Origin: Theropithecus gelada
Lineage: Eukaryota > Chordata > Mammalia > Primates > Cercopithecidae
Direction: 5' to 3'
Assembly: GCF_003255815.1 (NCBI RefSeq)
Contig: NC_037673.1
Location: 88,784,980 to 88,848,979, forward strand
Length of the DNA stretch: 64,000 nucleotides
The notes below the pieces were generated by a model. It saw only the letters and a list, made by a program, of their open reading frames with translations. It searched no databases and was not told the origin of the DNA. Positions 24,135 to 33,305 of this stretch are shown in pieces (within the stretch, counting starts at the first letter, position 1; every line of letters starts with the position of its first letter). The position numbers and the translations under genes are program-made.

Positions 24135-24276
24135 AATCCAGTCTATCACTGATGGACATTTGGGTTGGTTCCAAGTCTCTGCTCTTGTGAATAGTGCCGC
24201 AATAAATATACGTGTGCATGTGTCTTTATAGCAGCATGATTTATAATCCTTTGGGTATATACCCGATAATGGGATG
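24135..24276 (-). mobile_element. Older L1 (5'-truncated), 5' part
   Basis: Continues the L1 interrupted at 17956: it resumes with 'aatccagtctatcactgatgg' and runs to 'gataatgggatg', the end of ORF2 read in reverse. The split L1 joins without loss at the 14-bp duplication. Its 5' end then meets the resumed MIR. Confidence 0.9.
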
Positions 24277-24284
24277 GCTTTTCT

Positions 24285-24362
24285 CATGAGGCCGTGTGAG
24301 AGTCAAATGAATGAGAACAAGCACCGTGTCTGGCACAAAGCCCTCATGAAATGGTGGCTGTG
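24285..24362 (+). repeat. MIR SINE, 3' part (split by L1)
   Basis: Resumes the MIR that stops at 17554: 'catgaggccgtgtgagagtcaaatgaatgag', then 'caccgtgtctggcacaaagccctcatgaaatggtggctg'. This is the expected 3' end of MIR, 6.7 kb away from its 5' part. Confidence 0.7.
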
Positions 24363-25054
24363 AGTCCTGGGATACATCACACAGCTGCTGGGCACTCTAG
24401 ACTCAGGAGGTTGGCCCCAAGGAAGTCACTGTTTCCTCATTCCTGTCCACATGACTTTCCCCAAACAAGCATTAAGAAACACATTAAACGGTGGGAGGGA
24501 CAGTAAAAATATTTACAAATGGTCCCAAGCACTAGGTTCACACTAAAAGGTTGATATTTTATTTCTTTTTCTCAGTCACCAGTACCAGTGTATCAATCAA
24601 AGGGAGAAACTAGCTCCAGCTACTGGACTGTCTCAGGGCACATGTGGCCTTTGTTTTACAAATTCCCCCAAATTCTTTTCAAAAATGGATGAGACTATAA
24701 TTCATTTTTAATGTGAAGAAGAATTGAGAGAAATGCAGAAGTCTCTTAGGTGATATAAAAATTGAAAATGCTCCATAAAAAGGATCCACTTAAATGTCTG
24801 ACTTGTAAAAGTAAATGTCGTTTTAAAATTTTTCATTTGTCACACTCTGTGAGGTGTCTCCTGCCTTCCATGCTGCTGCAGGTCCCTCCCAGTGATGGCG
24901 GCAGTGCGGGGAGACCATGGCTAATGGTGCTTCGGATGGTGTGCTGCTGCCTGTGGACAAATCTGCCTCACCCCTCAACTCCACTTCCAGTTTCCCAAAC
25001 TGGCCACTCCAAGAAATTTCCGTCCACCTGCTGCACATTGCAGCTACCTAGGGA
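24363..25054. other. Unassigned sequence
   Basis: No gene or repeat recognised. 24,840-25,050 is comparatively G+C-rich, with chance open frames on both strands. Confidence 0.4.
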
Positions 25055-25145
25055 GGGACGTGGCCAAGGTCACGCAGTCAGGTAGAAGCAGAGCGAGCAC
25101 CAGACTCCTCTCCTGAGGACTCCTAGTCCAGTGCTCACTCCACGC
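25055..25145 (-). repeat. MIR SINE fragment
   Basis: 'ggccaaggtcacgcagtcaggtagaagcagagc' followed by 'accagactcct' and 'ccagtgctcactccac' matches the reverse of the MIR core. Confidence 0.6.
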
Positions 25146-27239
25146 AACCAGGCTTGCATGGAGATGCACCGAGATGCACCAGAGAGAATGCCTTGGCACT
25201 GACTTTCAGCAGATAAGTCTTAGGTCAAAATCCTGAAAAACTTCACAGAGTTGGAAATCTTTTGACCCCAGAATCTCTAAGAGTTCTGTGCAAGTATCCT
25301 TCACTCTGCAACTCCAACAGGACTCAACCACAGACTCCTGAATTAGTGCCAAGCCCCCATGGCCAGAATACCTGTGGGAGCCAGCCCTGCCCTGGTGACA
25401 ACGGCTGGCTTCTTGCTCCACCAGGCCAACCAGCTCTCTTGGAATTTCAGGAACCACCAACCCCAGGAGTGCGTGAACAGGCTGCTGGCACAACACACTG
25501 TCCACTGCTCCGAGGTTCATGTCCCACGCTGAGTTGTGTTCACTCAAGTGCTGCCAAAGTTCTTCAAAGTATTTGAATGAAACTCTTCATAAAACAAACA
25601 TGAAAATCCATTACCAGCAGTCACCAAATGCTGGCGCCTTGACGAATGGTCAAACTGCGGGCATCCAGGAAATGCCTTGTGCTGACAAGTGACTTGTAAA
25701 GGAGCTGTTTACTTAGATGAGGCATGCACCCACCACGGCAGAGACACGTGGGGAAGTGCGAGGATCGATGAGGCTGCTAATTAAAGCAGAACATCAATCC
25801 CCTGTGTTTAGAATGCTTTTGGAAATCCAACACTGTAAGCTCACTCAAACTCTTTGAATCCATTATTATAAAAAGGGTTCAAGGCTGCTGTGGACGTCAG
25901 CTGACTCGGCCCCTTGCACCGCTGCTGGGAGCTGTACAGGGGACAGGCATTTGCCAAGGCATTGGCCAGAAGTGTTGTCATGGCCCCACACCTCATCGAC
26001 CCTGGCACTGATGCAGTGACACCACCCGCCCTGAAATGCAAGAGGGGGATAGTTCACCAAGTATCAGATTGCATTTATAAAAAATGAACTCTGACAAAAA
26101 TGCAGATGGAGATTTTAAAGCCATCACCTAGACAGATTAGGATGAAAAGTCTCCTTAATAACAAAAATCTTTGGTAATTTGGGCTAAAATTCTGTGAAAA
26201 CTCTTAAGGAGATTTTTTTAAAGATTTTAATCATTTTTAATGAAAGCCACGTCCCCCACCCCCCACATTCACCTCTCCAGAAGACAGCCAAAGTAATGCC
26301 CTTATCACATTTTAATATCATTTTGTATTTCTCCTTTCATTTACACTTTTAGTTTCAATGTTTTTATTGAAACAAAGAGTACTCAGAGAACCTTTTGTTT
26401 CCAGGTTAATTTACAAACTTTTGAACAACAGGATTACAAATATAAAATATATTATGCAGTATAAATTTATATAAAATATATTTATATTTAAATTGTTTAA
26501 ATTGTGTGTGTATATATATAACTATACATATATAGGAATATATATATGTATTCCAATGTCTTCATAGTATGAAAACACATATGTTTTCTATCACCTCTGA
26601 AGAAAAGTCAGGAAAGCCCAGAGGAATTGGATATATCCCCTACTCTTTAATCTTCATATTAGTAGATGGGTTTGGGTAGTTAAGAGTTTGTAGAACATAA
26701 ACCTACGCTCCCCACCTGGTCCTGCAGGTGAAAGTGTACTTAGCTCTCAAGCACAGTCTTCCCTCTATGGGAAAAAGGGTGTTTTATACTGTGTTGATGA
26801 CTAATATTTCAAGTACATTTTGCAGACTCATTTTCCCAGCATTCTGTTGTTTCAGCTGTAGCATTCATGCCACAATATTTTTATAGGCTCTGAGGCTGAA
26901 AAACATTCTCATCCAGGCAGGATATATGAACCTCTTAGCTTTCTGATGTAAAAGTAGCATTTCAGGTTATCCTCCTGCAAAAGAAAACCACAGTCCTTAT
27001 GCTGGCAGGTGAATGGGAGAGTGGAGATTTGAACAAGGATATGAAATATAGGTAATACTTCCATAGTGCCTTATGGTGCAGCATATGTGCAACAGCTGCC
27101 TTTCTTCTCTGCTGAGATTCAATCAGTTTTTCCTACCTGGGGTTGGGGCATGGGGAGGCTTCCAGGAGAATCACAGGTAATACACAAGGAGCCCACATCC
27201 CTGTTAGGCGGCCATACTGCACATTAAGCATGGCGGACA
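25146..27239. other. Unassigned sequence, AT-rich near 26.45-26.56 kb
   Basis: No gene or named repeat. 26,440-26,560 is very A+T-rich with a short alternating TG/TA run. A 113-codon minus-strand frame at 25206-25547 has no recognisable domain and is probably chance. Confidence 0.4.
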
Positions 27240-27378
27240 AAAAGAGCAGGAGGTCTGGAATTAGCAACTTGAACTTGAACCCCAGTTCTGCTACCTACTA
27301 CCTATGCAGCCTAAGGCAGCTTACTTACATTCAAGTAGCTATAGTTTTTCCAAGTTATAGAATGGAGATAATGGCAGT
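27240..27378 (+). repeat. MIR SINE (first of a tandem pair)
   Basis: 'ggtctggaattagcaacttgaacttgaaccccagttctgctacctactacctatgcagcc' and 'ggcagcttacttacattc' follow the MIR core order on the plus strand. A second MIR starts immediately after. Confidence 0.65.
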
Positions 27379-27480
27379 TTTGAATCCTGACTTTACCACT
27401 TACCAGTTATATAATCTTGGACAAGTTTCCTAGCCTCTCCTTATTTCAATATCCTATCCTATAACATAGGAGTCTTCACA
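27379..27480 (+). repeat. MIR SINE (second of a tandem pair)
   Basis: 'gttttgaatcctgactttaccacttaccag', then 'atcttggacaagtttcctagcctctcc': a second MIR core in the same orientation as its neighbour. Confidence 0.65.
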
Positions 27481-28381
27481 GTTCTTATCTTACAGGGGAG
27501 GAAAATGGTTAAGAAAGCTAAAGCTCTTAGTGCTGGCATGTAAAAAAGGTGTTTCCAACGGTTTAGAAAATTGAAGCTGGAGAATATCTTCTAGGACAAG
27601 ACAAAGAGAGACTAGAAAGAACAGAAGTGGGGCAAAGAGGGGAAACACTGAGCAAACACTGATGCCCTAAGCCTTGAAAATGTTTGGACGTAACTGGCTT
27701 CTGCAGAGTTCAAGCCTATTGCCCATGAATGAGACCTGCCAGTTAGAACAACTGGGTTCCCAGTACTTGACAACTGCTTCAGTTACAGTGTTTCTGCAAT
27801 TGCTTCACTCACAACTATTTGAGAACCCCAGATGAAGAACTTTTCTGTAGACACTGATCTGGAGAAATGCAGGAGAGAGAACTGGCTGAAATTGAGTGCT
27901 TTTAAAAAAAAATAATTTTAAGATTAATCATAGCATCACAAAGAATATCCTAATTTTTATTAGCTGCCAGAAAGTTCACTAATAAGAACACTGAGGAACT
28001 AATCAGGGAATATAAATGGTATATTAGTGTGTGACCATAGGAGCTATTAAGGCTCAGAGTCTGACACCTCCTCTTACATGGCTAAAATCCTCTATCTCGC
28101 TAAATTTTGAAGGGAGAACCAGGCAAAACCCAGAGAAACACAAGGCACCCCCATCTTGCTGATGCTCTCTGATCTCATCTGTGAAAAGGGAATACAGCAC
28201 CAATACCTAACTCTGCTAAAGAGATGAGCTATCTGGGCAGTGGCCAAAGATTCCAATCTAAAAGGGACACAAAATCTCCCTGATACTTGCCAATCTCTGA
28301 AAATAAAATGGGAGGAGAAACACAGACACATAATTCCTTTCTTGAAGAGTATCACATTTACTTGAAATACATTTGATAAAC
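27481..28381. other. Unassigned sequence
   Basis: No gene recognised. A weak MIR-like stretch may lie at about 28160-28225 ('ctcatctgtgaaaagggaatacagcaccaatacc'). An A-rich run lies near 27903. Confidence 0.35.
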
Positions 28382-28804
28382 CTGTGGCAGAGAATAATTG
28401 ATATCTGACATCCATTCTCCTTCCTTCCATGTGGCCAGGCTGGGAAGGCTACACTTTCTCAATGTAGTCATCTGACTAGATTTTAGCCAATGGGATGTGA
28501 GCAGACGTGACACCTGTAGCTTCCAAATCATGCCCATAAAAAGAAGGGGAGTGGCATCTTCTTCCCGCTTTCCCTTTTCTCCTTCCTACTCGATGGAACG
28601 TGGACATGGTAGGAAGCCATCGTGGACCATGAGGGAAAACTTGGCATTAGGAATGGTATAGCAGCAAGCTACGCAGTCTGAATCCCTAATACCATGGAGA
28701 CACCATACCAGTCCTGGAATGCTTACGAACTGAACTGTGAAAAATACACTTCCATCTTGCTATTGGGATCTCTGTGGCACTACCTTCACCTAATTTCTAA
28801 CACA
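28382..28804 (+). mobile_element. Probable ancient solo LTR
   Basis: Contains 'ttttagccaatgggatgtgagcagacgtgac', a CCAAT-type promoter stretch common in old retroviral LTRs. Next come 'cccataaaaagaaggggag', a TATA-like region, then 'gtggacatggtaggaagccatcgtggaccatgagg', and an end in 'cctaatttctaacaca'. The order fits an MLT1/ERVL-type LTR, but I could not fix the family or find target duplications. Confidence 0.5.
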
Positions 28805-29499
28805 GTTATTTTTGGGGTACAGAGGAGGAGTGAGATTGTAAGAGGTATTTTTAAGTTATAGTAACTGGGCATAAACTACCTTCTAAACAGGGAAAGTCTA
28901 AGTAATACAAGGTTTTGCTTAGCTCTTTTCAGCCAGAGCTGAATTGCACAAACAATAAAGAGATGGCTAAGCCTGTGCAACATCTTCCTTCTCAGCTCTT
29001 CCCACAGGCAATGCCCAGACTATTCTTTGTATAAATGTAACTAGATATTTGGAGATGTGGACTTGAAGGTAGAGGCCCTGAGTACACATCTCAGTCTTGT
29101 CTTGCCTTCCAGGCAAAGTTGTTTTGAGATGTGAGATGTTTGTGAAGGCATTTAGGAGAGGGCTTGGCAAGTATTTAAGGTTCAGTAAATGCTAGCTTCC
29201 TTTCTTCTTAACAGTTGCCTCCTTCTGTGAAATTTCCAATAGAGGACCTTAGTCAGTATTCAAAATTGCTTTGAAAATTCCCTGTCTATAAATGCCTATC
29301 TTATAAAAGATAGAAACACAGCTCAAATCACCTCTGAAATACTGGGAGGCCAAGTAAAAATATTTTTCCCAATTAACAAAGTATACATGAGGCTTCCTGA
29401 AATTTTTGTTTGGAGACCAATTGGTGGAAAATTAATCCCATGCTAGGAAAGAAAAGTGCTCATTGGAGACTCTTAATTTAGTTATGTTACATTATTCTC
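28805..29499. other. Unassigned sequence
   Basis: No gene or clear repeat. 'aagtatttaaggttcagtaaatgctagc' near 29168 weakly resembles a MIR/L2 3' end. Confidence 0.35.
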
Positions 29500-29517
29500 A
29501 AAAAGTTTCCTCTTATA

Positions 29518-29831
29518 GGCTGGGCGCGGTGGCTCACGCCTGTAATCCCAGCACTTTGGGAGGCTGAGGCGGGCAGATCATGAGGTCAGGAAATCGAGAC
29601 CATCCTGGCTAACACGGTGAAACCCCGTCTCTACTAAAAATACAAAAAATTAGCCGGGCATGGTGGCAGGCGCCTGTAGTCCCAGCTACTCGGGAGGCTG
29701 AGGCAGGACAATGGCGTGAACCCGGAAGGCGGAGCTTGCAGTGAGCTGAGATCCGGCCACTGCACTCCAGCCTGGGGGACAGAGCGAGACTCCATCTCAG
29801 AACAAAAATAAAATAAATAAATATACATTTT
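29518..29831 (+). mobile_element. AluY-type, full length, Old World monkey form
   Basis: Complete dimeric Alu with AluY features ('gggcagatcatgaggtcagg', 'ggctaacacggtgaaaccccgtc'). The right arm reads 'gagatccggccactgcac', the form I associate with cercopithecoid AluYR copies rather than human AluY. It is flanked by an 18-bp duplication with two mismatches (29500-29517 and 29832-29849), starting 'aaaaagtttc'. Confidence 0.95.
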
Positions 29832-29849
29832 AAAAAGTTTCTTCCTATA

Positions 29850-30009
29850 ATGTAAGAAAGGAATAGTCTGGATCAGCGAGCCCTAAAATCCAACCTGAAA
29901 TGAAAGGAAAGAAAATATAACATAGAAAATTTCCTTTCATTCATTTTGAAAACCATCTTGCTGTAACTTCATTGATTCATCCTTTGGTCTTCTCATGAGG
30001 ACTCCCTTG
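29850..30009. other. Unassigned sequence
   Basis: Short AT-rich spacer; nothing recognised. Confidence 0.4.
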
Positions 30010-30125
30010 ATTCACCCAACAAACATTCGTGATCAGTTCCTGGGACCCAGGCCCTTGTACCAGGCTCTGAGGATAACATGACAAAGCCCTTGCCCTTGAA
30101 GAATTTCAATCTCTTGGGCAGCAGG
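30010..30125 (-). repeat. L2 LINE 3' end fragment
   Basis: 'attcacccaacaaacattcgtgatcag', 'tgtaccaggctctgaggataacatgacaaagcc', 'cttgaagaatttcaatctc': order and content match a reverse L2 3' end. Confidence 0.55.
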
Positions 30126-30946
30126 GCAGGGGGTGGAGTGGGGAGTCAGACCAGAAACAGGAACTGAGTGCAACAGAGGTAGGATGAGGGGCAGCCAATT
30201 CCTCCTTCCTAAGGAAGGGGATAACATTCCTGCTGGGTCTGGAAGACTTGGAAGGACTTCGTGAAGGGCAAGAGGCATTCCTGACAGTGATCAATTACAG
30301 ATCACTTATAGCATGGATATTGAAGAGGCTGGGGATAGATTAGAAACATATTAAAATCAAGGCAAGAATAAGGGCCTGGGTTAAAGAGGTGGTCATGTGG
30401 GTGCTAAAGACATAGAACTTAATGACTAATTAGATGTGAGAAGAAGGGAAATTGAGTGATAGCATAATGAGGAGGTTGTGTCCCAGAAATATAATATTAG
30501 AGATAGAGAAGATTTAAAGAAGTTTGTAGGCTGAGCACGAAGAACCAGGGCAGGGTGAGCGATTGACGATGCAAGAAGAAACTAACTGTTACAGAAAGAT
30601 CTGGAGCAGGTAAGAATGGATGGTCAGGGGGCTCTCACTTGACATCCATCTTTATCCTTTAGCAGGCACCAACCTTGTGTTCCAAAATTTTTCTTTGGGC
30701 TGACTTTCACTCATAACAATAATAACTAAAACTAACCTAGATGAAAGTCTAAGGTGTTGAACACACCAGGTTAAAAAGTACCACCCCAGGAAATCTAGAA
30801 ACTTTTGCCATCTTCTAACTCTGAAGTTATGACCCTGACTTTTCAAGCCAACGCTATTTCCTGCATCTATCTAAGCTTATCTCTTCTTAGCATCATATAT
30901 CACCTTAGAATTGAGCTTTACCCTCCACTCTTCCTTCTAGTATGGT
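30126..30946. other. Unassigned sequence
   Basis: No gene or repeat recognised; two short minus-strand frames near 30.0-30.3 kb look like chance. Confidence 0.4.
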
Positions 30947-30949
30947 AGG

Positions 30950-31066
30950 TAAACACAGACTCTGAGTTTGAACCCAAGTTTCATCATTTACTCCTTGTGT
31001 GATTATGAGCAAATCATGTAATCCCACAGTGCCTCAGTTTCCTCATCTGTAGAACAGAGGCGCTTT
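30950..31066 (+). repeat. MIR SINE fragment
   Basis: 'acacagactctgagtttgaacccaag', 'catttactccttgtgtgattatgagcaaatc', 'gtgcctcagtttcctcatctgtagaa': a well-preserved MIR core on the plus strand. Confidence 0.78.
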
Positions 31067-31320
31067 CATGCTTTGAAGCTAGATTCATTTTTACAGCAAT
31101 TCAATTACAACTATAAAACACCTTTATTTCCTAAATCCCTGCAGGAGAAACAACTGTTTTGTGATTCAAAAATTCTGTTTCTTCTGTTGAAACAACTTGG
31201 GTTTTCTTTAAGAATAGAACAAGGTATTTATTTTTCATTGAGAAGTATTTTTTTAAAGACTAAAAGCAAACCTAATTCCGTTGACTTTGGTAGAAAAGTT
31301 ATCCATTGAAAATCTTGTCT

Positions 31321-31625
31321 GCCGGGCGCGGTGGCTTAAGCCTGTAATCCCAGCACTTTGGGAGGCCAAGACGGGCAGATCACGAGGTCAGGAGATCGAG
31401 ACCATCCTGGCTAACATGGTGAAACCCCGTCTTTACTAAAAAATACAAAAAACTAGCCAGGCGTGGTGGCAGGCGCCTGTAGTCCCAGCTACTCGGGAGG
31501 CTGAGGCAGGAGAATGGTGTGAACCCGGGAGGTGGAGCTTGCAGTGAGCTGAGATCCAGCCACTGCACTCCAGCCTGGGCGACAGAGAGAGACTCTGTCT
31601 CAAAAAAAAAAAAAAAGAAAGAAAA
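31321..31625 (+). mobile_element. AluY-type, full length, Old World monkey form
   Basis: Starts 'gccgggcgcggtggcttaag' (first G missing), with 'gggcagatcacgaggtcagg' and 'gagatccagccactgcac' in the right arm, a derivative of the monkey-type 'gatccggcc'. An 8-bp repeat 'aaaatctt' lies at 31309-31316 and 31626-31633; 'gtct' between the left copy and the Alu is unexplained, so the duplication may be decayed. Confidence 0.94.
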
Positions 31626-31772
31626 AAAATCTTATTAAAATAATGATAATAACAAAACCTACTTCCTGAAAAATTTATTCAGCTCTCTTCTAGGGAAAGT
31701 CTTCTCTGAGTTCTGGATGTTATGATTGGCCTTATCAAGGTAATAGAACTTCTTCAGACCCTGAATTTATTG

Positions 31773-32043
31773 TTTTTTTGTTTTTTTGTTTTTTTTTTTT
31801 TGAGACAGACTCTCCCTCTGTCACCCAGGCTGGAGTGCAATGGCATGGTCTCAGCTCACTGCAACCTCTGCCTCCTGAGTTCAAGCGATTCTCCTGCCTC
31901 AGTCACCCAAGTAGCTGGGACTACAGGCGTGTGCCACCACACCCAGCTAATTTTTGTATTTTTAGTACAGACGGGATTTCACTGTGTTGGCCAGGCTGGT
32001 CTCGAACTCCTGACCTCACGATCTGCCTGCCTCGGCCTCCCAC
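31773..32043 (-). mobile_element. Alu, S-type, 5'-truncated
   Basis: Reverse-oriented Alu beginning with a T-rich tail and 'tttgagacagactctccctctg'. It ends at 'gcctcggcctccca', so the first 40 or so bases of the Alu 5' end are missing. 'ttattg' occurs at 31767-31772 and 32044-32049 as a possible short target duplication. Confidence 0.92.
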
Positions 32044-32185
32044 TTATTGGATTTTCAAATCTAAAGTGTCCTAATAAACTTTATGATAAAACTAAAAATA
32101 AGATCTTACTCTTAACAGGGAAAATACTTGTGAATTGTCAATGTTTCCCATAAGCTGAAATAATTATTATTCAAATTGCAAGAAG

Positions 32186-32230
32186 ACTCGGGCGACAGAG
32201 CAAGACTCTGTCTCAAAAAAAAAAAAAAAA
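32186..32230 (+). mobile_element. Micro-Alu: 45-bp, severely 5'-truncated
   Basis: Only the last Alu bases remain ('gggcgacagagcaagactct' and 'gtctc') plus an A tail. A perfect 13-bp duplication 'aaattgcaagaag' flanks it (32173-32185 and 32231-32243), so it arrived in this form by retrotransposition and is not a deletion remnant. Confidence 0.88.
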
Positions 32231-32243
32231 AAATTGCAAGAAG

Positions 32244-32765
32244 AAATACATAAGATTAGCTGAAATAATTATTAAGTTCTAACACATATTTATCCTGTAA
32301 CTTAGGATCAGACTTTCATGAACAAATGAGTAGATTGGACTAAAATAGAGGACAAAATATCTGATGTAAACTATTTTTAAAAGGCAGGCACCTGACAGAG
32401 ATTGTAATATTATTTGCATAAGAATAAAATGTAATTTTATAATTTTGTTTTATGTATAATTAAATATTATAATTAAGTAGACTGAAAACATTTGATAGCA
32501 AGTATATATTTTAAGAAAAGTTATTTCCCCGAAGATATTTCACAGATATGTTTACTTGCTAGAGATAATGTGTATGTACACACACACACACACACATATA
32601 TTCTCTTATGTCAATAGTCAGATCTCTCCTGATAAGTAAGCTAATGGAGCTGAAACAGTTGTTTTTATATTGCAAATTTTCATAAAAGCAAAAAGTAGTG
32701 AGGAGTCTCTTCTAGAAACAATACGACTCACACCCTATCTTTCTGAAAAAAGGCTGCAAGATTGT
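32244..32765. other. Unassigned AT-rich sequence with (CA)9
   Basis: No gene or named repeat. Contains a pure CA run at 32578-32596. The 17-mer 'agctgaaataattatta' at 32258-32274 repeats one at 32153-32169. Confidence 0.4.
32578..32596. repeat. (CA)9 microsatellite
   Basis: An uninterrupted AC/CA run directly followed by 'tatat'. Confidence 0.9.
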
Positions 32766-33300
32766 TATGCCGAATAGGGGTCCCAAACATATCCACATAC
32801 TAATCTCTGGAATCTTTGAATGTTACCTTATTTGGTAAAAAGGGACTTGGCAGATATCATTAAGGATCTTAAGATGGGGAGATGATTCTGGATCATCCCA
32901 ATGAGCAGAAAATGTAATCACAAGTATCTACCTAAGGAGGGAAGGAAGAGGGAGACTTGGCCACAGAAGAGAAGAGGACCATGTCACAGAAGCAGACAGA
33001 AGCAGAGGGCAGCACAGTCAAGAAAGAAGATATTATGCCGCTGGCTTTGAAGGCGCGGAACGGGGCCGGGAGCCAAGGAATAAAAAAAATGCAGTTTCAG
33101 ACGCTGAAAAAGGCAAGGAAACGAACACGGGTTTCCCCCTAGAGCATTCCCAGGGAGCATGGCTCTGCTAACACCTTAACTTTAGCCCACTGAAACTGAT
33201 TTGGACTTCTGACCTCCAGAACTGTAAAAGAATATGTCTGTGTTGTTGCTAGTCACCAAATTTGTGTTAATTTGTGACAGTGGCAAAAGGAACTAATACA
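32766..33300 (+). mobile_element. Solo LTR, MaLR/ERVL class
   Basis: Plus-strand relative of the split LTR at 8540-9422. Shared features include 'ctaatctctggaatctttgaatgttacctta', 'aagggacttggcagat', 'gaaaaaggcaaggaaac', 'tttggacttctgacctccag' and 'ggaactaatac'. ATTGT at 32761-32765 and 33301-33305 is a plausible 5-bp target duplication. If these limits are right, the first few LTR bases are lost. A 61-codon frame inside is chance. Confidence 0.75.
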
Positions 33301-33305
33301 ATTGT

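Noticed and set aside
31380..31568. Minus-strand frames of 60-130 codons over Alu elements (for example 29634-29828, 31380-31568, 31722-32153, 52716-53099)
   Set aside because: These are the well-known open frames of Alu sequence read through either strand, not genes.
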